NCBI RefSeq assembly: GCF_945859705.1
Contig: NC_079135.1
Span: 111,192,288 to 111,256,287, forward strand
DNA length: 64,000 bases
From: Episyrphus balteatus
Taxonomy: Eukaryota; Arthropoda; Insecta; Diptera; Syrphidae
Direction of reading: 5' to 3'
This document shows, piece after piece, positions 1-10,754 of this stretch. A program made the translations under genes and the position numbers. The notes below the pieces were generated by a model. The model worked only from the letters and a program-made list of their open reading frames with translations, made no database searches and had not been told where the DNA came from. Numbering within the stretch: position 1 is the stretch's first letter; every line of letters starts with the position of its first letter.

Positions 1-928
1 TTTATTCGAAAGATTTTTTTTACAACCAATCAAGAATTTATTACAGTTTTAGTTTGTGTCAAAACTTTTTTTTCTCCGGACAACCGTTTCTCCAAAATTT
101 TGCATCAAACACAATTTTCTTCGTTTTTTAAGTTGTTTTTTACACTTGCATATCATTTAAGTCAAAAAGACACGTTAATGAGTATTAATTTTTTTGTGCC
201 TTAAATAAAAGCGCAGTTTATTTTCATAAAAAAAATAAGTTCTATTTCATAAAACAGGCTACTGAAAGTAATTAAAAAAAATAAACAAACTGAGTGAATA
301 AAAAAAAATATTTTTTTAAATAAAAGAAATAATTTAAATGAATTAAAAACTTCTTCTGAGCTATTGTGGTTAAGAAAAGAACAAATAGATAAAGTTCAGA
401 AAAAGTTTTTACTTCATTTAAATTAATTTTTTTATTTAAAAATTATTTTTTTTTTTAATTCACTCAGTTTGTTTATTTTCTTTAATTACTTTCAGTAGCC
501 TTTTTTATGAAATAGAACTTATTTTTTTTATAAAAATAAACTGGGCTTTAATAAAAGGCACAAAAAATTAATACTCATTAACGTGTTTTTTGACTTAAAT
601 GATATACAAGTGTAAAAAACAACTTAAAAAACGAAGAAAATTGTGTTTGATGCAAAATTTTGGAGAAACGGTTGTCCGGAGAAAAAAAAGTTTTGACACA
701 AACTAAAACTGTAATAAATTCTTGATTGGTTGTAAAAAAAATCTTTCGAATAAAACGTAGTTTGGCAAAGATAAGACCGGTTAAAGGACTAGAGAGCAAA
801 AATCATAAAAACAGTGGTAACTCGAAAACGGGGCGAAAACGAGAAAATTACCTCTTAAGTTTTTCGACTTAAAATGATCTCAGGAATCCATGGTTTTCGT
901 TTGGGGCGGTGACTGTGGGACACCCTGT
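1..928. mobile_element. Foldback element, family ending ACAGGGTGTCCC, left end outside the window
   Basis: The sequence folds on itself. Bases about 1-430 are the reverse complement of about 430-800, pivoting on an AT-rich centre. The right terminus is GGGACACCCTGT at 917-928, the mirror of the terminus of the related copy that starts at 5223. By comparison with that copy, roughly 175 bp of the left arm lies before the window. No transposase is seen, so this is a non-autonomous element. The superfamily is not assigned. The stretch around 541-556 is an uninterrupted version of the site that carries a TTAA-flanked insertion at 7154-7889. Confidence 0.75.
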
Positions 929-1941
929 ATATTTTACCTATTCACTACAAAAAGTAATGATAACTAAAAATTATTGAAATAAAATACTACAAACATGTAT
1001 AAACAAATAATGGTAGTGTTAAATAGGTCAGCTATATTATTTATTTTTTTTTTAATGGTTTTTGGATTTTAAAATAATAAATCTTAAATACCTACTTACA
1101 TTATGTAGATACCTAGAGTCCTACACATAAATATTTTGTATTTTATTTTTTGCCAGGTGAAAAGACTATCAACTAGGTCATTCAATGAAAATTTTGCATG
1201 AGATGCGATAAAATTTAATTCAATGGATTAACCAATGTTTGATTCGAGTAGTTGGAAAAGAGTTGGATGTGTTTTTGTTTACAAATCGACATCCAGTTAA
1301 AATTGGAATATTTAAACGCCTTTTTAAGAAGTGGCTTTATTGGAAGTACATAATGTATATTAAATGTCAACATAAACACCCTTTGATATGTTATCTGCAA
1401 TGACCTTTAGATAAATTTACGTTATAACATCATAAGAATGCAGGTAGTGTGCTTTAGACAAAAAAAAAATATTAAAAATTATTTGTAAGAAGAAAAAAAA
1501 ATAAAAACTAAAACAAAAATAAATATTGGGCTGTCTTGGGATTTGAACCTCAGACCTCTGGTGCAAAAGAGAAAGGTCAAGGAAGCTAGTCTAAGAGTGC
1601 GCAATATTCACGAAAAAATAAAAACTGATTAATGCTAAGTATACAGTTCTTTTAGCAAAAAAAAAGAATGCATTTCTTATGGGACAGATTTTTTTAGATT
1701 TTTTCCGAAAAAAAAAAAATATTTTTCAACTCACCACAGCTGTAAACCAAAATCGAAAAAAAAATTTATACTCAGCACGATTTTTTTTCTCGCAAAACAA
1801 TGTGCAGCCCATTGTTTTTGCGGAAAAAAGCTTTACAACTGTCATCTGTTCACCACAGATATTTTTTTTTTATCAAGAAATACAAATTTTTCTTCACCTA
1901 TTATTTTTTTTTATCAAAAACAATTGTATACTAGGCTTAGG
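929..1941. other. AT-rich intergenic sequence
   Basis: Long A and T runs with no credible coding region. The only structured item is a tRNA-like patch at about 1530-1605. The short open frame at 1679-1972 is made of Phe/Lys/Asn runs from homopolymers and is not a gene. Confidence 0.6.
1530..1605 (-). repeat. tRNA-like patch, possible SINE head or tRNA pseudogene
   Basis: On the minus strand, 1549-1538 reads GGTTCAAATCCC, a perfect match to the Pol III B-box. It sits inside a plausible T-arm, with a degenerate A-box-like stretch about 45 bases upstream (1593-1581). I could not fold a complete cloverleaf with a matched acceptor stem, so a functional tRNA is unlikely. A SINE head or a decayed tRNA fits better. 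Confidence 0.3.
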
Positions 1942-2033
1942 GCCAGTTTGTTCACAGTCGATTATCTTTTAATTAAGGATTATTCCATAGAAAAATCCTT
2001 GATTAAAAGATAATCAAGTGTGAACAAACCGGC
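1942..2033. mobile_element. 92-bp palindromic MITE
   Basis: A near-perfect hairpin. The arm starting GCCAGTTTGTTCACA at 1942 is mirrored by TGTGAACAAACCGGC ending at 2033. The stem continues through TTATCTTTTAAT-type sequence to a short centre near 1985. There is no coding capacity. It is a typical miniature foldback element. Confidence 0.75.
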
Positions 2034-2997
2034 ATTTAAAGCTACAGATGAGATAAGTACTGACCATCTCTCTGATGCTTTAGTAATTAAATATAATAAG
2101 GGTCATGAAAAGGCGATAGGTGATGGGTATAAGTCAAGGAAAGACAACAACAAAAGAATGCCATAGTACATACATATATACTAATGAGAACGTATTAGCT
2201 TTGCTTATGGATTTCTGTCTCTTAACTCGACATAATATATACATAATATACATAAACAAAGAAGATCCGAAAAAATGATTCTATTCGGAAATGAAAATTT
2301 TATTACAATTACTCCGGACTTGAATGATAGTTTTAGCACATTTGACGTTTTTCTTTGACTTTTTATCTATTACTGAAATACTGTTTTAATGTTCTATTGT
2401 AGGTATATCAAAAAATAAAAAAAAAAAAATCATGTGTGCAATTCACACGCGGTAGAAGTAAAACCTTAAAAAATATTTTTTCTTGAAAAAAAAAACCGAA
2501 AATATCTACCTTTTCTTTGTTTTTTTTTTTTCTTTTTGTTTTATCACCTTTTAATCCATTTTTTAAGAGAACTTACAATAAATTTTATATCATCCGAAAG
2601 CTTATTGTTTCAGCTCGAAATATTTATATCGACCATGTCTATACAACATCTACGGTACAAAAAGAGCTAGAATTTTTTGAACCCAATCAGTTTTCTGAAA
2701 AAATGCAAAAAATTCATTCTTTTTTCTCTTCTAACACCATTAAATCCATTTTTTTAAAATAAAAACCTATAACAAATCTTACGTCATCAATTTTATTTCT
2801 TTCATCTTTTAAATGACGCTTCAATCATATTTCTATGATGCCTACAAAAAAAGTAAGAATGCTTTAAAGCAGAAACACAATCACGCTTTGCCGTCGATTT
2901 TGACAACTGCCAAAAGTTCAACCATACGAAATCTGTGTAACCTCCCACAATGACGCTTTTCTTACATACTTTTTTTTGACAAACGTAAGGAAACGTA

Positions 2998-3044
2998 AGA
3001 AAGCGAGCAAAAGTTCAACCAGACTAAACTTTTGCTCGCTTTCT
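2998..3044. repeat. Perfect 18-bp stem hairpin
   Basis: The 18 bases at 2998-3015 (AGAAAGCGAGCAAAAGTT) are the exact reverse complement of 3027-3044, with an 11-base loop. The surrounding 2860-3060 region holds looser inverted matches, so this is probably the core of an old foldback element and not a terminator. Confidence 0.6.
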
Positions 3045-4639
3045 GACATTTATCAGACATAGTTACAGTCACCAACATAATTATTGCGCCAAATGAAACT
3101 GAGATTACGGTACTTCCTACACTGGTGACTGGTCATCGGCAACAGATCTCCACAGGTGTTTTGATAAACTTTTCAAGTTTTTCAATTTAAGATTGTGTAA
3201 CTTGCAGATCACGTACCGGTATGTGTGATATATTAAATGAAAGGTAATATTATCGGCATGCCTATTAACGTTAAATTTTTATGTGCTATAGATCAAAAGA
3301 TATAAAGTGCTTAAAAAAAGATTATATTTTCACCTTTATCTCAGGATTTTGAATATGAAGTTGATTCAAATTTTGTCTAATTATAGTTTATTGTTTATTA
3401 CCTATCTACAGTATAAATTTCATTCATCTATCTATTACAACAAAAAAGTTATAATCAATTGATTTTTCGTGTCGCTTTTTCGTTTCATCTTGTTTCAAAT
3501 CACTACGATACTAAAGAAGTTTTCACTTAGAAAAAAACATACAAATTTAAAAAAAATTCTTTGAGTGTAGTTAGAACTGTGAACTCAAAATTTTTTGAAC
3601 CAAATATGTCTAATTCATTTCTTCACCTTGTGTCCTTGTTTGTCCACCGAAAATTATCGTTTTTCCACCCTCCATTTAGGAGGTATTCAAGAAAAAATCT
3701 TGTACTGAAAAATTGAAATTCCCCTGAAATCCCCGAATCAATTTTAAACTGCTGTCATTTGTCCATCTCCAGTTCTTTACGTATAGCAAAAATAATCGTT
3801 TGTCTACCCTACGTTCAGAAGATATTCAAAAAACAAATTTTCAAAATTCCCAACAAAAGTTACGCATACACCACAGAAAATTTCAAAATCCTCAAAAAAA
3901 TTGGGATGTAATTATAAAATGTGTTCCTGTCAACTTTTCATGATAGAGAAGTCTGACATACATGTTGAAAACGATGTACAGGAAAAATGTTTGTGTCCCT
4001 GCATGAAGTGTTTGTGATTGCATGAAAATCATCAGCATTCTTTTTTCATCATTTTCGGGTAGATGTGTTTTACAAAATATATATAAAACAAGTAGTATTT
4101 GTTGCCGTTCCAGCAAGTCAGTTCTATCTCGCGCTTACTTCCTTAAATAGAATACACATGTGTCAAAATAGAAAAGAAATGTGTCATGTAGGCCTTTTAA
4201 AAATGTAATTTAGTTTTGTGGTGGACGAAATCATTTCATAAAATGAAAAAAAGCAATGCAACAAATTACTTTATTTGAAATTTATTTGCATTAATCGCAT
4301 TATTAGCCAAAAAATTGGATCTACACATGAAAGCAAGAATCATATCATAAAAAAGGTGTCCTCTGACAAGAAAGAAATGGATAAAACTCCGAATTGGTTA
4401 AACTATCTCTTTGTGGGACACGCCTAATAAGAAATTTCCGAATTTGTCAAAGTGGCAACCATTGACGATGTTCAAAAAAGTGTCCACCAATTTTTAATTG
4501 CGTTCAACAAAATCCTGACTCACACTTGAGTAAGAAAACAATATCAGAAACTTCAAAATTAGTCGTTAGACTAGGTCCATTGTTAACAATGTTATTACTT
4601 TGATGAAATTGACAGATACAAAGTTAAGAGGTGGGATTT

Positions 4640-4870
4640 GATCAATGGCTGCTTTTCCGTTCCTTTGGAGGTGGTTGTTCTGTTTGGGTTTATTTTTGGA
4701 CAAAAATAGCCCTGTTCCTTTGGGAGGTGTGCAAAGTACTACTAGTAGTTTACTAGCGATTTTCAATGGAATGTACTTTCAACGAATTCAATACAAATCG
4801 TATCAACTCGGAAAGAAGAGCATGAGTAGATGATAGTACTAGATTAACCAAAACATCTACTTTTACATCT
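4640..4870. mobile_element. Degraded MITE of the GTTCC-TTGG family
   Basis: Contains GCCCTGTTCCTTTGGGAGG near 4710, plus stretches such as CATGAGTAGATGATAGTACT near 4820. These recur, inverted and rearranged, in the copies at 15095-15763, 17217-17550 and 21884-22032. The ends are unclear. It is a worn relic. Confidence 0.45.
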
Positions 4871-5423
4871 ACCTGTCAAAATTTAAGGAATGGGGATGAA
4901 ATCCTCTCAATGAATGAACAATTGTGTAAAAGTACCCAAACGCTTTTAGCACAAAATTTTCTGCTAATTCAACAACAACAAAAATTGAAAAAAAAAAAAA
5001 AATAAAGAAACGAAAAATATCAAAACATTTTGTATTATTTTTCAAACACTATTTTTTATTTATTTTTTCATAAATTATTTACAGATGGTATGACTCTATC
5101 TGCAAAACTCCCCACTTGAGAGCAGAAGTTTCATTACTAAATTTATCTGTTTCAATGTTTATGATCATCTTATTGTGCTCCTCCTGAAATTGTAGTAGTA
5201 GGTTAATGTTCACAGTTATTATACAGGGTGTCCCACAGTCACCGCCCCAAATGAAAACCATGGATTCCTGAGGTCATTTTAAGTCGAAAAACTTAAGAGG
5301 TAATTTTGTCGTTTTCGTCCCGTTTTTGAGTTACCACGGTTTTTATGATTTTTGTTCTCTTTTCCTTTAACTGGCCTTATCTTTGCCAAACTACGTTTGA
5401 TTCGAAAGATTTTTTTTACAACC

Positions 5424-5817
5424 AATCAAGAATTCATTACAGTTTTTGTTTGTCTCAAAACTTTTTTTTCTGCGGACAACCGTTTCTCCACAATTTTGCA
5501 TCAAACACAATTTTCTTCGTTTTTTAAGTTGTTTTTTACACTTCCATATCATTTAAGTCAAAAAAACACATTAATGAGTATTCATTTTGTGTGCTTTTTA
5601 TTAAAGCCCAGTTTATTTTCAATCAAGAATTCATTACAGTTTTTGTTTGTCTCAAAACTTTTTTTTCTGCGGACAACCGTTTCTCCACAATTTTGCATCA
5701 AACACAATTTTTTCGTTTTTTAAGTTGTTTTTTACACTTTCATATCATTTAAGTCAAAAAAACACATTAATGAGTATTAATTTTGTGTGCTTTTTATTAA
5801 AGCCCAGTTTATTTTCA
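5424..5817. repeat. 197-bp tandem duplication inside the left arm of the foldback element
   Basis: The block beginning AATCAAGAATTCATTACAG at 5424 begins again at 5621 and runs through the same sequence to about 5817, with only a few differences. The sister copy at 1-928 has a single unit, so the duplication is specific to this copy. Confidence 0.8.
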
Positions 5818-6062
5818 TAAAAAAAATAAGTTTTATTTCATAAAAAAGGCTACTGAAAGTAATTTAAAAAAAATAAAAAAACTGAGTAAATTAAAAAAAA
5901 AAATTTTAAATAAAAAAATAATATTAATTAAAAACTTTTTCTGAGCTATTGTAGTTAAGAAAAGAACAAATAGATAAAGCTCAGAAAAAGTTTTAATTCA
6001 TTTAAATTAATTTTTTGTTTAATAATAATTTTTTTTTCAATTCACTCAGTTTGTTTATTTTT

Positions 6063-7086
6063 ACTTGCGATATAGGTACTATATATCAAGTTATGCATTC
6101 GTACAAAAAAAAAAAGTTGAGATAACATTTTTCCATGACATTACGATGGTAGACAATGCCAAAAAAGTGGGTCCCGGAAGTCCGTCTGTCTGTCTGTCTG
6201 TCAGTCTGTCAGTCTGTCAGTCTGTCAGTCTGTCAGTCTGTCAGTCTGTCAGTCTGTCAGTCTGTCTGTCTGTCTGTATAAGGAGCTACAGCCTAAACGG
6301 ATCTACCGATTGATGTCAAACCTGGTATGCAGCGTTATTTGGCGACTCTCCAGAGGGGTTTTTGGAATTAATTTTTTTGGACCAAAAATAACGGTACTTG
6401 TCATATACCGATTTTAGTAAAATTGAAATATCTCGAAAACCTCTCCAACGATTTTGTTTAAAAAATTCAAGTGTTAGTTTAAAGTTTAGGTCTATCTTTT
6501 AATGAAAAATTTTTTTTTTGAAAATCATTATTAATGGTACCTGCCATAGAGCCGTTTTTTTCAAATCCGATTATCTCCAAAACTGCTTATTCGATTTCAA
6601 CGAAACTTTTTGTGAAGAAGCATTTATATAATTTAAATATAAGCCAAAAATAAAATTTTGGAGAAAAAAATTTTTGGATTTTTAAAAAAATTAAAAAAAA
6701 TTTTTTTTGAAAAATCAAATTTTCGAAAACGGTACATTTAATTCTTTTGAAATTTTGTTTTTAGATGTTGATTAGTGATTTCTACAAAATGGCATACCAA
6801 TTTTATTTTTAAACTTTTTTTCCAAAAAATTATTTATAAAAAATTAGTTTTTTTAAAAAACTGCTCTAACGATTTTGAAATTTTTTTTTCTAAAAATGCA
6901 TGTTAATATATCAATCAAAACTGCATACTTGTTTTGGAGGGCAATTTAATTTCAGATTTTATTTTATTTTTTTTAAAAAACGAATTTTATTTTTTTTTTC
7001 CAAATTTCTATATAAAAAGTCTTAAAAATTTAAACAACTTTAACTCTAAGAGCAAGTTCGTGCGACCCCAGTCGTGCATTTTATTT
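6063..7086 (+). mobile_element. mini-me/DINE-1-like (Helentron-associated) element
   Basis: An insertion that interrupts the foldback element. The sequence either side (GTTTATTTT... and ...ACTTTCAGTAGCC) is contiguous in the copy at about 471-500. The insert starts near ACTTGCGATATAGG and ends near GTCGTGCATTTTAT. It has no terminal inverted repeats and contains a GTCT/GTCA microsatellite followed by AGGAGCTACAGCC. That layout is known from dipteran mini-me/DINE-1 elements, which are non-autonomous Helentron relatives that insert between T residues. The 3' end recurs at about 51664-51850. The family name is an inference from structure. Confidence 0.55.
6184..6277. repeat. GTCT/GTCA microsatellite
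   Basis: Tandem tetranucleotides alternating GTCT and GTCA for about 94 bases, embedded in the Helentron-like element. The open frame across it (6065-6313) is a run of Ser/Val/Cys/Leu from the repeat and is not coding. Confidence 0.9.
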
Positions 7087-7157
7087 TTTAATACTTTCAG
7101 TAGCCTTTTTTATGAAATAAAACTTATTTTTTTTTATGAAAATAAACTGGGCTTTAA

Positions 7158-7885
7158 GGGGTTATATCTAGTTGTAAGTGCGAAAAAACGTTCTTTTTTG
7201 CGGATTTTTTGTGAAGAGGCATTTCATTATACAAACATAAAGAATACATGTACATATAGCAAATTTAATGTATAAAAATAATTCGCTGTGTATTTAGAAA
7301 AATATTGGGTTCCGTTATGTTTGTAGTAGATCTCCTAGACGACCTCCAAAAAAAGCTGTCTGGCGGTGAGCAAGATATCTCTGATACAAATAACCCAAAA
7401 TTGAAAAATCCAAAATATTCATTTCCAAGATAGACAAATGCAGGTAATGAACGAAGGAATAGTCAAAATTTTGATTTTTGACAAAATGGCGGCTTGTCAA
7501 AGACAAAAATCGTTTTTTTTTTTCAGGAAAATTTACACTTTAAAATGGCATAAAAATCCAATTATTGCCAAAAACCTTTTTCCTTCGTTCATTACCTGAC
7601 AAAAGTATCAAAGAAAATTCAGTAAAAATTTCAAGCCGATCGGTCCAGCCGTTCCGGAGTAATCGTGCTCACCGCCAGACACATTTTTTTTGGAGGTCGT
7701 CTAGGAGATCTACTACAAAAATAACGGAACCCAATATTTTTTTTTAAATACACAGCGAATTCTTTTTATACATTAAATTTGCTATAGGGATATGTATTCT
7801 TTAGGTTTATATAATTAAATGCCTCTTTACAAAAAATCCACAAAAAAGAAGGTTTTTTTTTGCACTTTCAACTAGATATAACCCC
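7158..7885. mobile_element. 728-bp foldback MITE with TTAA target duplication (piggyBac type)
   Basis: The ends are inverted repeats: GGGGTTATATCTAGTTG at 7158 is mirrored by CAACT-AGATATAACCCC ending at 7885. The arms reach inward about 230 bp. TTAA lies directly on both sides (7154-7157 and 7886-7889). The related copy at 541-556 shows the empty site with a single TTAA. TTAA duplication is the hallmark of piggyBac-family transposases. No transposase is encoded here. Confidence 0.8.
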
Positions 7886-8229
7886 TTAATAAAAAGCACA
7901 AAAAATTAATACTCATTAATGTGTTTTTTGACTTAAATGATATAAAAGTGTAAAAAACAACTTAAAAAACGGTTGTCCGGAGAAAAAAAAGTTTTGACAC
8001 AAACTAAAACTGTAATAAATTCTTGATTGGTTGTAAAAAAAATCTTTCGAATCAAACGTAGTTTGGCAAAGATAAGGCCAGTTAAAGGACAAGAGAACAA
8101 AAATCATAAAAACAGTGGTAACTCAAAAACGGGACGAAAACGACAAAATTACCTCTTAAGTTTTTCGACTTAAAATGACCTCAGGAATCCATGGTTTTCA
8201 TTTGGGGCGGTGACTGTGGGACACCCTGT

Positions 8230-9139
8230 ATTTATCAGAAAAAAATACTAGGTATATTACCATCGTAATGATCGCTATAAATTGTTTTCAGTGTTTCTGA
8301 CATTCGTCAATTTCACATTTGACAGAACTCTTATACATATATCTGCCCCAAAAAATGTATTGTACTCAGAGATGGCAAAAATGCGATTTTTTTTGATTTT
8401 CTACATTTGTTACGTCCACTACATAAATGAGGTAGTAAACGTAGTTTAATGTAGTTAACGTAGTTAAATGTAACAGACGTAGCGCTAGACGTCAAAATGT
8501 AGTTTGAAATGCCAATTTTACCACCAAATTGTCAAAGTATTATTCAAATCGAAAAACATAGCTGTGATAGTGTGAATTTGAATAGAATATTTGAATAGAA
8601 TATTTGAAACCAGGTAGACTTGGGATGGTTTCTGTGAAAAGGTTTTACTTTACTAAACCTAATTCTCAAGAAAATACAGCAGTTGCCGTCCACTATTTTT
8701 CACTTGTTAATATTTTTTTTTTAATATTTTTGAAATTTAATGTAAATTAAATTTCTTTCTCTCCTGAGAATCCTTTTTTCCATTGAAAAGTACAATTCTT
8801 TGAAGTTGGAAACAGAATGACCATTGTTCAATATATGACTAAGCCATCTCAATCTAATGTCAATATTTTCTCACTCTCTCTTTACGTAAACATTTAGCTT
8901 GGCTTGGCATTGTTTTTTTCATGATTTTCTTTTCAAACTTTTGACTGTGATAAACATGGAAATACTTCTTTTGGCATATTCACAAATAACTTTCCCCACC
9001 AAATGCTTAGAAAACTTATGAAGATCACAAACTCGCAACCTTTAATAATTAAATAGATGCAATATTTGCAAAAAAAAAAGCAACAACAAATAAGTGGCAT
9101 CCATTACTTAAAAATAAAACTGAATCTGTCCATAACATA
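8230..9139. other. AT-rich intergenic sequence
   Basis: No gene or complete repeat is recognised. There is a short, direct-repeat-rich patch of GTAGTTAACGTAGTTAAATG type around 8400-8470. Confidence 0.5.
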
Positions 9140-9567
9140 CAGTTGTGTTCAAAATAATAGTAGTGCCTGCAACAAAATAACATTTGTTATATTTACGGTG
9201 CTTCTATGGTTAAAAATTTAATTTCTTTGATGTCAAAGTTTGTAACGGTCAATTACTAATAAATGTATCGTAATTTTAAAATGAAAAAGAAGGTGCCAAA
9301 TAATTTTTCATTGATTTTTGGTTGTTCTTTCGAATTTGACCTGTTCAAAATAATAGTAGTTAAAGTTATTTTTTAAGAATTTAAAAGCGGTTTATAACTT
9401 AGAATATTTATTTTTGGTTTAAAAGTAAGTACTCATATAATTTGAATAATTTTTCAACAAAAAACGATTTGTTTCGGTTTTAATCTATTTAAAGTTCGAA
9501 GAGCAAAACACTGCAGTTCGGATAAAGGAAACTTATACGAAAGCTGCTTGAAGAAGGGAAAACCTAC

Positions 9568-9862
9568 TTGGAAATTCAAGTTTATATTAGGATGCTCCCC
9601 TACAATGGTAGCCTATGCAATAAAGTCAACGAAAGACCCGAAACGCGCGGTAAAAAAAGAAAAAAGACCGCCGTAGATGACAGGCGTATTGTCCCGACGA
9701 GGAAAGTTGAGCCTTCTGCATCGTTGTTTCACATCCAGAAGGCTTTAAGCCTGGATTGCAGTGCAGTGCACATTCGGAGGCGAATGTTAGACACTAATTT
9801 GTACGCTTGAAACCCACGAAAAGTTCCGCTCTTAACAAAGAAATATGTTAAAATACTAAAAT
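9568..9862 (+). pseudogene. Tc1-type transposase N-terminal fragment, left arm
   Basis: Encodes an 80-residue open stretch whose end (RRRMLDTNLYA) matches the DNA-binding helix-turn-helix region of Tc1 transposases. After a stop codon the reading continues with NPRKVPLLTKK, the usual linker motif. It ends where the palindrome centre begins. It is a fragment with no catalytic residues. Confidence 0.7.
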
Positions 9863-9865
9863 TTT

Positions 9866-10326
9866 CGACCCTCCATGTTTAACTGTTTTCGTCGTATACT
9901 TTGGAACATAATCCGTATTGGGTGGACGTCGGACGTATTGTGGAGATCCAGTACCACCAAAAGGGACAAATATACTGTCATCAGTAAACAATATGTTACG
10001 CCATTACTTTGCTGGCCAGTTTATGTGGTCTTTTACAAACTGGATACGCTTTTTAACATGTTTCGCTGAACTTTTCGTGGACTTCAAGCGTACAAATTAG
10101 TGTCTAACATTCGCCTCCGAATGTTCACTGCACTGCAATCTAGGCTTAAAGCCTTCTGGATGTGAAACAACGATGCAGAAGGCTCAACTTTCCTCGTCTG
10201 GACAATACGCCTGTCATCTACGGCGGTCTTTTTTTTTTTTCTACCGCGCGTTTCGGGTCTTTTGTTGACTTTATTGCATAGGCTACCATTGTAGGGGAGC
10301 ATCCTAATATAAACTTGAATTTCCAA
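9866..10326 (-). pseudogene. Tc1-type transposase fragment, right arm plus part of catalytic domain
   Basis: On the minus strand 10326-10084 repeats the N-terminal segment of the left arm. Further downstream (about 10080-9866), in shifted frames, there are catalytic-domain pieces such as FTDDSIF and a KHGGS motif, both typical of Tc1 DDE transposases. Stops and frameshifts break it, and the C-terminus is missing. Confidence 0.65.
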
Positions 10327-10754
10327 GTAGGTTTTCCCTTCTTCAAGCAGCTTTCGTATAAGTTTCCTTTATCCGAACTGCAGTGTTTTGCTCTTCGAAC
10401 TTTAAATAGATTAAAACCGAAACAAATCGTTTTTTGTTGAAAAATTATTCAAATTATATGAGTACTTACTTTTAAACCAAAAATAAATATTCTAAGTTAT
10501 AAACCGCTTTTAAATTCTTAAAAAATAACTTTAACTACTATTATTTTGAACAGGTCAAATTCGAAAGAACAACCAAAAATCAATGAAAAATTATTTGGCA
10601 CCTTCTTTTTCATTTTCAAATTACGATACATTTATTAGTAATTGACCGTTACAAACTTTGACATCAAAGAAATTAAATTTTTAACCATAGAAGCACCGTA
10701 AATATAAAAAATGTTATTTTGTTGCAGGCACTACTATTATTTTGAACACAGCTG

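Larger units (their letters stand above)
2034..5222. other. AT-rich intergenic sequence
   Basis: No gene is recognised. The open frame at 2517-2762 is low-complexity Phe/Lys/Ser sequence with no domain. Structured items here are an 18-bp hairpin at 2998-3044 and a worn MITE relic at 4640-4870, both listed separately. Confidence 0.6.
5223..8229. mobile_element. Composite foldback element ACAGGGTGTCCC...GGGACACCCTGT with two later insertions
   Basis: The termini are exact inverted repeats: ACAGGGTGTCCCACAGTC at 5223 is mirrored at the right end at 8229. The arms extend several hundred bases inward and match the partial copy at 1-928. The unit is about 3 kb because it has taken up a Helentron-like element (about 6063-7086) and a TTAA-flanked MITE (7158-7885). 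It also has an internal 197-bp tandem duplication in the left arm. The short open frames along the arms translate repeat sequence and are not genes. Non-autonomous; superfamily not assigned. Confidence 0.75.
9140..10754. mobile_element. Palindromic Tc1-like deletion/rearrangement derivative
   Basis: The termini CAGTTGTGTTCAAAATAATA (9140) and its mirror ending at 10754 are flanked by TA on both sides (9138-9139 and 10755-10756), as in the Tc1/mariner superfamily. The two arms, about 9140-9860 and 10082-10754, are inverted copies of one another. Each carries the same 5' transposase segment, on + at 9568 and on - at 10326. The central 220 bp carries part of the catalytic domain on the minus strand only. 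The element is therefore a head-to-head palindrome built from one Tc1 ancestor. It is non-functional. Confidence 0.85.

Noticed and set aside
1530..1605. Functional tRNA gene on the minus strand
   Set aside because: Only the B-box is convincing. I could not form a matched acceptor stem and anticodon arm, so it is listed only as tRNA-like.
2517..2762. 81-codon open frame
   Set aside because: Phe/Lys/Ser-rich low-complexity translation of AT runs, with no domain and no splice or promoter context.
5352..5723. 123-codon frame with an internal repeat in the translation
   Set aside because: It follows the 197-bp duplicated arm of a foldback element, so the apparent protein repeat is DNA duplication.
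6184..6277. Regular repeat considered as a CRISPR array
   Set aside because: The units are contiguous tetranucleotides without spacers, in a eukaryotic genome.
6065..6313. Open frame with repeated Ser-Val-Cys-Leu units
   Set aside because: It is a translation of the GTCT/GTCA microsatellite within a transposable element.
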